Source of the DNA: an uncultured Oscillospiraceae bacterium
Lineage (GTDB): Bacteria; Bacillota; Clostridia; Oscillospirales; Oscillospiraceae
Assembly (NCBI GenBank): GCA_934569195.1
Contig: CAKTKB010000030.1
Location: 1 to 13,799, forward strand
Length of the DNA: 13,799 nucleotides
Direction: 5' to 3'
Part shown: one piece after another, positions 1-5,900 of the stretch
How the letters are laid out: each line of letters begins with the position of its first letter
Numbering within the stretch: the stretch's first letter is position 1
Made by a program: the position numbers and the translations under genes
Notes under the pieces: model-generated
What the model was told of the DNA's origin: nothing
Database searches by the model: none
What the model saw: only the letters and a program-made list of their open reading frames with translations

Positions 1-5
1 CGGTT

Positions 6-34
6 GATGCGCCTGGCTTTTCGCCAGACGCATC
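6..34. terminator. Stem-loop downstream of the tRNA-Pro gene
   Basis: GATGCG (6-11) pairs with CGCATC (29-34) and CTGGC (13-17) with GCCAG (23-27), with one C/A mismatch and a 5-base loop. It lies about 20 bases past the 3' end of the minus-strand tRNA, so a role in ending or processing that transcript is plausible. No T-run follows it on the minus strand within the window, so calling it an intrinsic terminator is uncertain. Confidence 0.4.
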
Positions 35-52
35 TATACCGTTTAGTTAATA

Positions 53-130
53 TGGTCGGAGTGTCGGGATTCGAACCCGAGGCCTCTTGGACCCGAACCA
101 AGCGCGATACCAAACTTCGCCACACCCCGA
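53..130 (-). tRNA. tRNA-Pro (anticodon CGG)
   Basis: Read on the minus strand, this folds as a complete cloverleaf. The acceptor strand TCGGGGT pairs with ACTCCGA with one G-U pair, and the 3' CCA is encoded (53-55). The anticodon arm is CTTGG / TTCGGGT / CCAAG, which places CGG at positions 34-36 and reads the proline codon CCG. The T arm carries the GGTTCGAATCC signature. Decoding CCG fits the GC-rich codon use seen in the neighbouring genes. A consensus promoter lies directly upstream. Confidence 0.97.
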
Positions 131-140
131 TAGCCTACAT

Positions 141-169
141 ATTATAATGAAAAAATAGGAGAATGTCAA
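141..169 (-). promoter_or_regulatory. Consensus sigma-A promoter of tRNA-Pro
   Basis: On the minus strand, a perfect -35 TTGACA (169-164) and a perfect -10 TATAAT (146-141) are separated by 17 bases. The tRNA 5' end at 130 lies about 10 bases below the -10, so the expected start of transcription is very close to the mature end and the 5' leader should be very short. Confidence 0.9.
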
Positions 170-259
170 CCCCCTGACGCGCTTTTTTGGAGGAAAAGGG
201 CTGACTGCCGGACAAAAAATATGTGGCGTGACCTATGGAAAAGCGGACGGGAGGGAAAG

Positions 260-291
260 CCCCGGATATCTCGACATTGAGATATCCGGGG
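260..291 (-). terminator. Terminator of the beta-helix protein gene
   Basis: A perfect 13-bp inverted repeat (260-272 with 279-291, core CCGGATATC) encloses a 6-base loop, 6 bases beyond the stop codon of the minus-strand gene. On the minus strand it is followed by CTTTCCC, a poor T-tract. On the plus side it is flanked by a T-rich stretch. Best read as the end of the transcript from the gene at 298-2235, possibly acting in both directions. Confidence 0.7.
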
Positions 292-297
292 TGATTT

Positions 298-2235
298 TTA
301 ATCCTGGGAATCCTTGGATTTTGCGGCATGCTTATTCAGCAGCAGCGCAATACCGGCGCCGATGCCGGCGGCAGCCAAAAGCAGCAGAACCCACAGGGGC
401 CAAAGGGGCGTTTGCCCGGATGTGCTCTGATCGGAGCCGGATTCGGATGCCGCATCCGTGGAAGGGAGCGTTTGCGTGGGCTGTGTCTCCTCGGAGGAGG
501 CGGTGCCGTCCGGAGCGGAGGGCTGGGCGGCTCCGTTGTTGTCCGGCGGGGTCAGACCGTTGTTGCCGGACTGGCTGGAGCCGCTCTGCGCCGTGGCGGT
601 GGAAAGGGCAGTCTCGCCGCTGTTGAGCGTATAGGACGCATCTGCCGTTACATCGGACGAACTGAAGAAGAGAAAGCTGGTGTCGCAGACGGCGGACGCA
701 TTGCAGAGGCTGTTTCCGCTCGCATCTGTGATGGAAAGGACGCTGCCGGAGGTGAGACGGAAGCTGTCACCCGAATCTGCGGAGTTTCCACCCGGGAGTG
801 CAGGGGGCGTTCCGTTGCTGCCGGTGCCGTCCTGCCCCTGGGGCGGGGTGCCGGCGTTATCGGAGCTGCCGGGCGCCTGAGGAGGCGTTGCAGCCTCGGA
901 GCTGCTTTCGGAGTCGCTGGGCTTTTCCGGGGGCGTATTGTCCGTGTTACCAGAATTCTCCGGCTTTTCCGGAGGGGTATTGTCCGTGTTACCGGAATTC
1001 TCCGGCTTTTCCGGAGGCGTATTGCCCGTATCTCCGGAGTCGCCGGGACGGCCGCCCATACCGCCGGGGCCGCCCATGCCGTCGGGGCGTCCGCCTGCCA
1101 TGGAGGAGGAACCGAAGATGACATAGCTCTGATCCGCTTGCAGCTGCATACCCATGCCGGCGCTGCCGCCTGCGGCCAGCACGGTTCCTCCGGTGATGGT
1201 GATCGTACCGTCGGCATCCAGAGGCTGATTATCGGCGGTATTCGAGGTCCAGACGGTAATGCTGCCGCCGGATATGGTCATGGTACCATTGGAATCGAAG
1301 CCGTCGCCCTCTGTGCTGTAGGCGTAAATGGTTCCGCCGTAGAAATTCATGGCGAAGGCATATCCGCTCAGGTCGGAATTTGCGGCATTGATGCAGTCGT
1401 CCTGGGCTGTAATTGTGATGTTGCCGGAATAAACGTTTACAATGGCACCCTCCAGACCCTCGTAGCATCCGGTAATGGTGATGGTCGGACCGGCGGTGTT
1501 CGTAGCGCCGATGTTCAGCGTCAGGTCACAATGAACCGCGTCGTCTCCGGCCTGGATGGTCAGGTTGCCGCTTTCTACCGTCAGCAGCTGCTCGGCGTTA
1601 ATGGCGTCGTTTACGTTGGCTGTAATTTGCAGCGTCAGGTCCCGGATCAGCAGCCAGGCCTCTCCCTCCTCGTCAGTGGTGACGCCGGATTTGATGCCGT
1701 TCTTGCCGTTGGCAGAGATATTCAGCGTGCCGCCGCCGCAGAGCGTGACCTGGGAGCCGTCCTTGCATTTTATGACGGCATTTTCCGCATCTTCGTTATC
1801 GGGGTAATTGTCCCCGTTATTTTCGGCGCTGTCGGACAGGGTGTTGACGGTCCCGTCTGCTGCCGCAATGGTGACCTCCGTGGACTTGGCGCATACAATG
1901 GGGGCGGTTTTCTGGGCGGTCAACGTCAGACCGTTGAGGACCAGAGTAACACCGGTGACGCCCTTCTTTACGGTGACGGAGCCGTCGGAGCAGCTTCCAC
2001 TGAGTACGTAGGTTCCGGGCGCGCTGATTTTCAGCTGCGTGCCGTCCACGCTGTAGCTGCCGCTGTCGCCCCCGGTTACGGCAATCCCGGTGTCGGAGAA
2101 GGTAAAGACGGCGGCTCCGGACGTATCATAATCGGCTGCGCGTACGGTTGGGAAAACGCAGGGCAGAAGCGTCAGAAGCATAGCCGCTGCCAGCACCCAC
2201 GCGGTAATTCTATGGTTTTGAAAAGTGCGTTTCAT
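298..2235 (-). CDS. Secreted, membrane-anchored Cthe_2159-type carbohydrate-binding beta-helix protein
   Basis: 645 residues. Residues 1-33 form a signal peptide (KR start, hydrophobic core, cleavage expected after VRA-A). Residues about 35-370 consist of short beta-strand turns with repeated TITGG, NITITAQDDCINA and GGSITVWTSNTADNQPLDADG motifs. This is the pattern of the Cthe_2159 / DUF4353 family, whose founding member from Clostridium thermocellum is a calcium-containing parallel beta-helix that binds pectin-like polysaccharide. Residues about 380-490 are a Gly/Met/Pro then Pro/Asn-rich low-complexity segment with three 14-residue repeats. A further beta-rich piece (SFRLTSGSVLSITDASG) follows, then a Ser/Thr/Gln-rich spacer, a transmembrane helix (about 611-633) and a short charged tail. 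It is therefore likely displayed on the outer face of the membrane. Start choice: the ATG at 2235 has AAAGG 9 bases upstream; the in-frame ATG at 2244 touches that ribosome site and is less likely. Divergent from the VTC operon and probably co-regulated with it. The domain call is by motif recognition; the ligand is unknown. Confidence 0.85.
   Translation of the reverse strand: MKRTFQNHRITAWVLAAAMLLTLLPCVFPTVRAADYDTSGAAVFTFSDTGIAVTGGDSGSYSVDGTQLKISAPGTYVLSGSCSDGSVTVKKGVTGVTLVLNGLTLTAQKTAPIVCAKSTEVTIAAADGTVNTLSDSAENNGDNYPDNEDAENAVIKCKDGSQVTLCGGGTLNISANGKNGIKSGVTTDEEGEAWLLIRDLTLQITANVNDAINAEQLLTVESGNLTIQAGDDAVHCDLTLNIGATNTAGPTITITGCYEGLEGAIVNVYSGNITITAQDDCINAANSDLSGYAFAMNFYGGTIYAYSTEGDGFDSNGTMTISGGSITVWTSNTADNQPLDADGTITITGGTVLAAGGSAGMGMQLQADQSYVIFGSSSMAGGRPDGMGGPGGMGGRPGDSGDTGNTPPEKPENSGNTDNTPPEKPENSGNTDNTPPEKPSDSESSSEAATPPQAPGSSDNAGTPPQGQDGTGSNGTPPALPGGNSADSGDSFRLTSGSVLSITDASGNSLCNASAVCDTSFLFFSSSDVTADASYTLNSGETALSTATAQSGSSQSGNNGLTPPDNNGAAQPSAPDGTASSEETQPTQTLPSTDAASESGSDQSTSGQTPLWPLWVLLLLAAAGIGAGIALLLNKHAAKSKDSQD
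920..1045 (-). repeat. Three tandem 42-base repeats (14-residue Pro/Asn-rich unit)
   Basis: Units at 920-961, 962-1003 and 1004-1045 encode variants of SGNTDNTPPEKPEN inside the beta-helix protein. The first two units differ at a few bases; the third matches well in its TPPEKP half and diverges in the other. The in-frame 42-base period would let copy number change by slippage or recombination without breaking the reading frame. The peptide is probably an extended linker. Confidence 0.9.
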
Positions 2236-2282
2236 ATGGATCATCCTTTCATAAGCTTTTGGATTTGCTTTGGAATGCCTGC

Positions 2283-2315
2283 ATTATATCCCCGCAACCT
2301 AAAGACTGCCTAAAG
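2283..2315 (-). promoter_or_regulatory. Regulated promoter of the beta-helix gene, with tandem CTTTAGG operator
   Basis: Read on the minus strand: CTTTAGG (2315-2309), 4 bases, CTTTAGG (2304-2298), 9 bases, then a perfect -10 TATAAT (2288-2283). No recognisable -35 hexamer sits 17 bases upstream of the -10 (AGGCAG is found there). Direct repeats with an 11-base period occupying the -35 region are the usual layout of promoters activated by OmpR/PhoB-family regulators. The response regulator encoded at 3853-4527 is the natural candidate, though this is inference. Confidence 0.75.
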
Positions 2316-2331
2316 GAATTCCGCATCTTTT

Positions 2332-2364
2332 CTTTAGCTTGCCTTTAGGTTTCAATGTTAGCAT
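2332..2364 (+). promoter_or_regulatory. Regulated promoter of the VTC operon, with tandem CTTTAGC/CTTTAGG operator
   Basis: CTTTAGC (2332-2338), 4 bases, CTTTAGG (2343-2349), 9 bases, then TAGCAT (2359-2364) as a weak -10 preceded by an extended-type TGT (2356-2358). The repeat sequence, the 11-base period and the 9-base gap to the -10 match the leftward promoter on the other strand, so the two promoters look like copies of one design facing outward. The weaker -10 suggests stronger dependence on the activator. Confidence 0.7.
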
Positions 2365-2386
2365 AGGCGCATAAGGAGGATGGCCT

Positions 2387-3127
2387 ATGGAAGACAACAT
2401 TACTACCAGCTTTCAGCGCTGTGAAAAGAAATACTTTCTCACGGCCCGGCAATACCCGCGTCTGCTGGCGGCAATTGCGCCGTATGTGCGCCCCGATGTG
2501 TATGGGCAGTACAGCATTCACAATATCTATTATGACACGCCGGACTTCCGCCTGATCAGGGCGTCTATAGAAAAGCCGGTGTACAAGGAAAAGCTGCGGG
2601 TGCGCAGCTATGTGGTCCCCGGTGAGACGGATTCCGTGTTTGTGGAGCTGAAAAAGAAATTTGACGGCGTGGTGTATAAGCGCCGGACGGTGATGCCGGA
2701 ATATCTTGTGGAGCCGTTTCTGTGCGGCCTGGTGCCGGGAGGGCGGTATGGACAGATCGGCCGGGAAATTGCCTGGTTTCAGAATACCTACCGGGCCGTA
2801 CCCAAGGCGTATATCGGCTACAAGAGAACGGCCTTCGCGGGCATTGTGGACGAGGAGCTGCGGATCACCTTTGATACGGACCTGCGGTGGCGGGACAGAG
2901 ATCTGGACCTGTGCAAGGGGGAGCAAGGCGCGCTGCTGCTGCCGGAGGATCAGATCCTGATGGAGATCAAGCTCCCGGGGGTGTGCCCGCTGTGGCTGAG
3001 CCGGGTCCTGTCGGAAAACGAATTGTTCCCCACATCCTTTTCCAAATACGGCGCGTGTTATCAGAAATACCTGCTTCCCGCATGGGAGGCGAAAATGAAA
3101 AAAACGGAGGCTTTTTACTGTGCTTGA
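2387..3127 (+). CDS. VTC-domain polyphosphate-polymerase-like protein
   Basis: 246 residues, no signal peptide or membrane helix, so expected to be cytoplasmic. The charged motifs that line the tunnel of VTC (vacuolar transporter chaperone) catalytic domains are visible in order: RCEKKY (11-16), YKEKLRVRSY (66-75), FVELKKKFDGVVYKRR (85-100), YKRTAF (145-150), LRITFDTDLRWR (158-169), MEIKLPG (192-198) and SFSKYGACYQ (217-226). In yeast Vtc4 this domain makes polyphosphate from ATP; bacterial homologues are annotated as polyphosphate polymerase domain proteins but are little studied. The ATG has AAGGAGGA 6 bases upstream (2373-2380). Its 3' end overlaps the DUF4956 gene by 8 bases, which implies coupled translation and a joint function. 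The family is clear; product and acceptor are not. Confidence 0.88.
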   Translation: MEDNITTSFQRCEKKYFLTARQYPRLLAAIAPYVRPDVYGQYSIHNIYYDTPDFRLIRASIEKPVYKEKLRVRSYVVPGETDSVFVELKKKFDGVVYKRRTVMPEYLVEPFLCGLVPGGRYGQIGREIAWFQNTYRAVPKAYIGYKRTAFAGIVDEELRITFDTDLRWRDRDLDLCKGEQGALLLPEDQILMEIKLPGVCPLWLSRVLSENELFPTSFSKYGACYQKYLLPAWEAKMKKTEAFYCA

Positions 3128-3782
3128 TTCGATTATGGGAGCATCTCTTACGATGCCGGTATTTTTTGTATGTACGCTGGTTTCTCTTGTGCTGGGCGTG
3201 GGCGTCGCCCTGGTGAGTATGTATCGGTCCAGAACGACCCAAAGCTTCGCCGTCACCCTGGCGATTCTGCCTGCGGTGGTGCAGATCATCATTATGCTGG
3301 TCAACGGAAATATCGGCGCGGGTGTTGCCGTGGCGGGTGCTTTCGGACTGGTGCGCTTTCGCTCCGCTCCCGGAACGGCCCGGGAGATTGCGGCGCTGTT
3401 TCTGGCGATGGCGCTGGGCCTGGCCACGGGAATGGGCTTCGTCGCCCTGGCGGCCGTGACCTTCCTGATCATCGGCGGCGCTATGCTGCTGCTTACGGTA
3501 CTGCATTTCGGGGACGGAAGAGCCGCCGAGCGCACGCTGAAAATCACGATTCCCGAGAATTTGAATTATGATGGGCTGTTTGACGATTTGTTTGCGGAAT
3601 ACACCCGGCGTCATGTCCTCACGAAGGTCAAGACCAGCAATATGGGTACGCTTTACGAGCTGGAATATCAGATTGTGCTGAAGCAGGCGGAGGTTCCCAA
3701 GACGTTTTTGGATGCGCTGCGCTGCCGGAACGGCAATCTGAACGTGATCTGCGGGCTGCCGGCGGATAAGGAAAGCCTGTAA
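3120..3782 (+). CDS. DUF4956 integral membrane protein
   Basis: 220 residues from a GTG start that overlaps the VTC stop codon by 8 bases; GGAGG at 3106-3110 lies 9 bases upstream. An in-frame ATG at 3135 is the alternative start. About four membrane helices fill residues 10-130, with the family signature GAFGLVRFRSAPGTAREIAALFLAMALG between helices (residues about 73-100). A soluble C-terminal domain of about 85 residues follows (LKITIPENLNYDGLFDDL onward). DUF4956 proteins are commonly found next to VTC-domain proteins. A membrane partner that tethers the polymerase or moves its product is plausible by analogy with the membrane part of the yeast VTC complex, but this is inference. No catalytic motif is recognisable. 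Confidence 0.87.
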   Translation: MLDSIMGASLTMPVFFVCTLVSLVLGVGVALVSMYRSRTTQSFAVTLAILPAVVQIIIMLVNGNIGAGVAVAGAFGLVRFRSAPGTAREIAALFLAMALGLATGMGFVALAAVTFLIIGGAMLLLTVLHFGDGRAAERTLKITIPENLNYDGLFDDLFAEYTRRHVLTKVKTSNMGTLYELEYQIVLKQAEVPKTFLDALRCRNGNLNVICGLPADKESL

Positions 3783-3789
3783 GCAAGCT

Positions 3790-3818
3790 TGATTTTTGGC
3801 GGTTCGTTGGCTATACTG
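3790..3818 (+). promoter_or_regulatory. Putative constitutive promoter of the two-component genes
   Basis: TTGATT (3790-3795), 17-base spacer, TATACT (3813-3818), in the 70-base gap between the DUF4956 and response regulator genes. No CTTTAGG repeat was seen here, so the regulator pair probably has basal expression of its own as well as read-through from the upstream operon. Confidence 0.6.
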
Positions 3819-3852
3819 AATGTACAAAAAGCATATGTGAGGGGGTGCCGGA

Positions 3853-4527
3853 ATGCGGCTGCTGCTGGCAGAGGATGAGGCGGACCTGGCGGAGGCGCTG
3901 ACGGTCTTTTTTCAGAAAAATCATTTTTCCGTGGACACGGTGGCAAACGGGCTGGATGCGTATACATACGGGCTGACCGGCGCATACGACGGAATCGTGC
4001 TGGATGTCATGATGCCGAAAATGAATGGGTTTGAGGTGCTGGAGAAGCTGCGGGGCGAGAACATTCAGACGCCGATTATGATGCTGACGGCCCGTGGGCA
4101 AAAGCAGGACCGGATCACCGGCTTCAACGCGGGAGCGGACGATTATCTGCCGAAGCCCTTCGACCCGGATGAGCTGTTGAGCCGGGTGCGGGCCATGCTG
4201 CGCCGCGGCGGGGACTATAAGCCCACGGTCCTCAGCTTCGGGGATGTGCGGCTCAACACCAGCTCGGGGGAGCTTTCCTGCGGGGGCAGGACGGTGAGTC
4301 TGAGCGGCCGGGAGTTTCAGGTAATGGAGCTTTTTATGCGTATGCCCCATATGACGCTCTCGGCGGAGCGTCTGCTTGAGAAAATCTGGGGCTGGGACAG
4401 CGATGCGGAGATCAACGTGGTCTGGGTCAACATTTCCAATCTGCGAAAAAAGCTGAAGGGCCTGGATGCAAACGTGACAATCCGGGCGATTCGCGGCCTG
4501 GGGTACGCATTGGAGGAGAAAGCATGA
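3853..4527 (+). CDS. OmpR-family response regulator
   Basis: 224 residues. The receiver domain (1-115) has the acidic pair E7/D8, phosphate-accepting D51 in LDVMMPKMNG, T79 and K101 in PKPF. The winged-helix DNA-binding domain (about 125-222) carries SGREFQVMELF, the NVVWVNISNLRKKL recognition-helix region and the terminal RAIRGLGYAL hairpin. The ribosome site GAGGGGG (3839-3845) lies 7 bases upstream of the ATG. It is co-transcribed with the kinase, which starts in its last codon region (ATGA overlap). Regulators of this class bind tandem direct repeats with about 10-11-base spacing, which matches the CTTTAGG pairs at 2298-2349, so it likely controls both arms of the locus. All phosphotransfer residues are present. 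Confidence 0.96.
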   Translation: MRLLLAEDEADLAEALTVFFQKNHFSVDTVANGLDAYTYGLTGAYDGIVLDVMMPKMNGFEVLEKLRGENIQTPIMMLTARGQKQDRITGFNAGADDYLPKPFDPDELLSRVRAMLRRGGDYKPTVLSFGDVRLNTSSGELSCGGRTVSLSGREFQVMELFMRMPHMTLSAERLLEKIWGWDSDAEINVVWVNISNLRKKLKGLDANVTIRAIRGLGYALEEKA

Positions 4528-5810
4528 TCCGGCGTATGCGAAACCGGTTTATCCGGATCGCCACCGGCTCTGTGGCGGCGGTCATGCTGCTGCTGACAAT
4601 TGTGCTGAATGTGGCCAACTGGCTGTCTACGGATGGCGATCTGCGGGACACGCTGGACTTGATCGCGTCGAATCAGGGGACGCTTCCGCAGCCGGGGCAA
4701 AAGCCGCCGCTGCCTGCACAGCAGGGGGAAAACGCACCCCAGCAGGCGGACCCGTCCGGGAAAATACCGGAGGGCCGGGGCGGGCCGTTCACGGCGGAGA
4801 CGCCCTTCTCTACTCGCTTCTTTGTCCTGCGCTATGACGGGGAGGGCACCCTGGAGCAGGCGGAGCTGGACCGGATAGCCGCGGTTACAAACGCGGATGT
4901 GGACACCTATTTACAGAAGGCCATTGCCCATGGACTGGGGTACGGCTACTGCAATGCGTACCGGTTTCTGGTGGTACAGACGGGAGAGGACCGATATATG
5001 GCCATTTTCCTGGACGCCTATCAGGCCATGCGCTCCGGACGGCAGGTACTGCTTTGGTCCCTGGCGGCGGACTGCGGCTGTATTTTTCTCGTTTTTCTGC
5101 TGGTGGTTATCTGCTCCCGGCGCGCCATTGACCCCATGGTCCGCAGCGCACAGCGGCAGAAGCAATTTATCACCGATGCCAGCCATGAGCTGAAGACGCC
5201 GATCACGGTGATTGCAACCAGCCTGAAGGTGCTGGAGATGGAGAGCGGCAAGGGAAAGTGGATCGACAAGGCCCGGGCGCAGACGGAGAAGCTGACGGAG
5301 CTGGTCAATTCTCTGGTAACCCTGTCGCGGATGGATGAAGAGCAGTCTCCTCTGCGGCGGGAGCCGTTTCCCGTCAGTGATGCCGTCCGGGAGACGGCGG
5401 AGTCTTTTCGGGACTATGCGGACTCCCAGGGGCATGCCCTCTGCGTGGAAATTGCCCCGGACCTGACGTATCGTGGGGATGAGTACGCGGTGCGGCAGCT
5501 GACCTCCATTCTTCTGGACAATGCCGTCAAGTATGCGGACCCGGGAGCGGCGGTGTACTTCGGAATGAAGGCATGGAAGCGGGGTATCCTCATCTGGACG
5601 GAGAATGCCTGCCCGCCCATGGAGCGGGCCGAGCTGCAGCGGCTTTTCGATCGCTTTTACCGGGTGGACGGCGCACGGGGCGGAAAGACAGGGGGCTTCG
5701 GCATTGGCCTGTCCATCGCCCGCAGCATTGTGGAGCTGCATGGCGGCGTCATTGCGGCGACGATGCCCCGGGAAGGCTGCCTGCGAATCCAGGCGGAGCT
5801 TCGGGGCTAG
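4524..5810 (+). CDS. Sensor histidine kinase partner of the response regulator
   Basis: 428 residues. TM1 spans about 12-32 and TM2 about 176-197, enclosing an extracytoplasmic region of about 140 residues that starts with a Pro/Gln-rich stretch (54-85) and has no sensor domain I recognise. No clear HAMP domain is present; a short linker leads to the H box ASHELKTPITVI with phosphorylated H221. The ATPase domain has the N box (LLDNAVKYA, N333), the F box (LFDRFYR, 374-380) and the G2 box (GGFGIGLSIAR, 390-400). The usual DxGxG motif is replaced by ENACPPM (360-366), a variant I have the impression is not rare in clostridial kinases. The ATG overlaps the regulator stop by 4 bases. Signal unknown; an envelope or polysaccharide cue would fit the neighbours. 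Confidence 0.94.
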   Translation: MIRRMRNRFIRIATGSVAAVMLLLTIVLNVANWLSTDGDLRDTLDLIASNQGTLPQPGQKPPLPAQQGENAPQQADPSGKIPEGRGGPFTAETPFSTRFFVLRYDGEGTLEQAELDRIAAVTNADVDTYLQKAIAHGLGYGYCNAYRFLVVQTGEDRYMAIFLDAYQAMRSGRQVLLWSLAADCGCIFLVFLLVVICSRRAIDPMVRSAQRQKQFITDASHELKTPITVIATSLKVLEMESGKGKWIDKARAQTEKLTELVNSLVTLSRMDEEQSPLRREPFPVSDAVRETAESFRDYADSQGHALCVEIAPDLTYRGDEYAVRQLTSILLDNAVKYADPGAAVYFGMKAWKRGILIWTENACPPMERAELQRLFDRFYRVDGARGGKTGGFGIGLSIARSIVELHGGVIAATMPREGCLRIQAELRG

Positions 5811-5833
5811 GAAGCCGGAAAGAAACCAAAAAG

Positions 5834-5864
5834 CACGCAGGGGCGCATAGGCCGCTCCTGCGTG
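5834..5864. terminator. Shared terminator between convergent kinase and MATE genes
   Basis: A 12-bp stem with one G-U pair (5834-5845 with 5853-5864) and a 7-base loop lies in the 90-base gap between convergent genes. On the minus strand it is followed by CTTTTTGG, a fair T-tract for ending the MATE transcript. On the plus strand the tail GTTTGGTATATT is weaker. ACCAAA (5825-5830) and TTTGGT (5865-5870) can extend the base. Confidence 0.75.
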
Positions 5865-5900
5865 TTTGGTATATTGCCTGCGGAAGGGGGGAAAGCTTAC

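Noticed and set aside
260..291. Perfect palindrome as a mobile-element end or attachment site
   Set aside because: A single copy only, placed just after a stop codon; termination explains it. No integrase or target duplication was seen beside the tRNA.
920..1045. CRISPR-like array
   Set aside because: The repeats are contiguous without spacers, in frame and coding; no cas genes.
328..2313. 661-codon open frame on the plus strand opposite the beta-helix gene
   Set aside because: Antisense shadow in GC-rich repetitive DNA. The minus strand gives a signal peptide, family motifs and a membrane anchor; the plus frame has no ribosome site or recognisable domain.
2345..3547. 400-codon minus-strand frame opposite the VTC and DUF4956 genes
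   Set aside because: It crosses two well-supported genes on the other strand, has low-complexity basic composition and no family resemblance.
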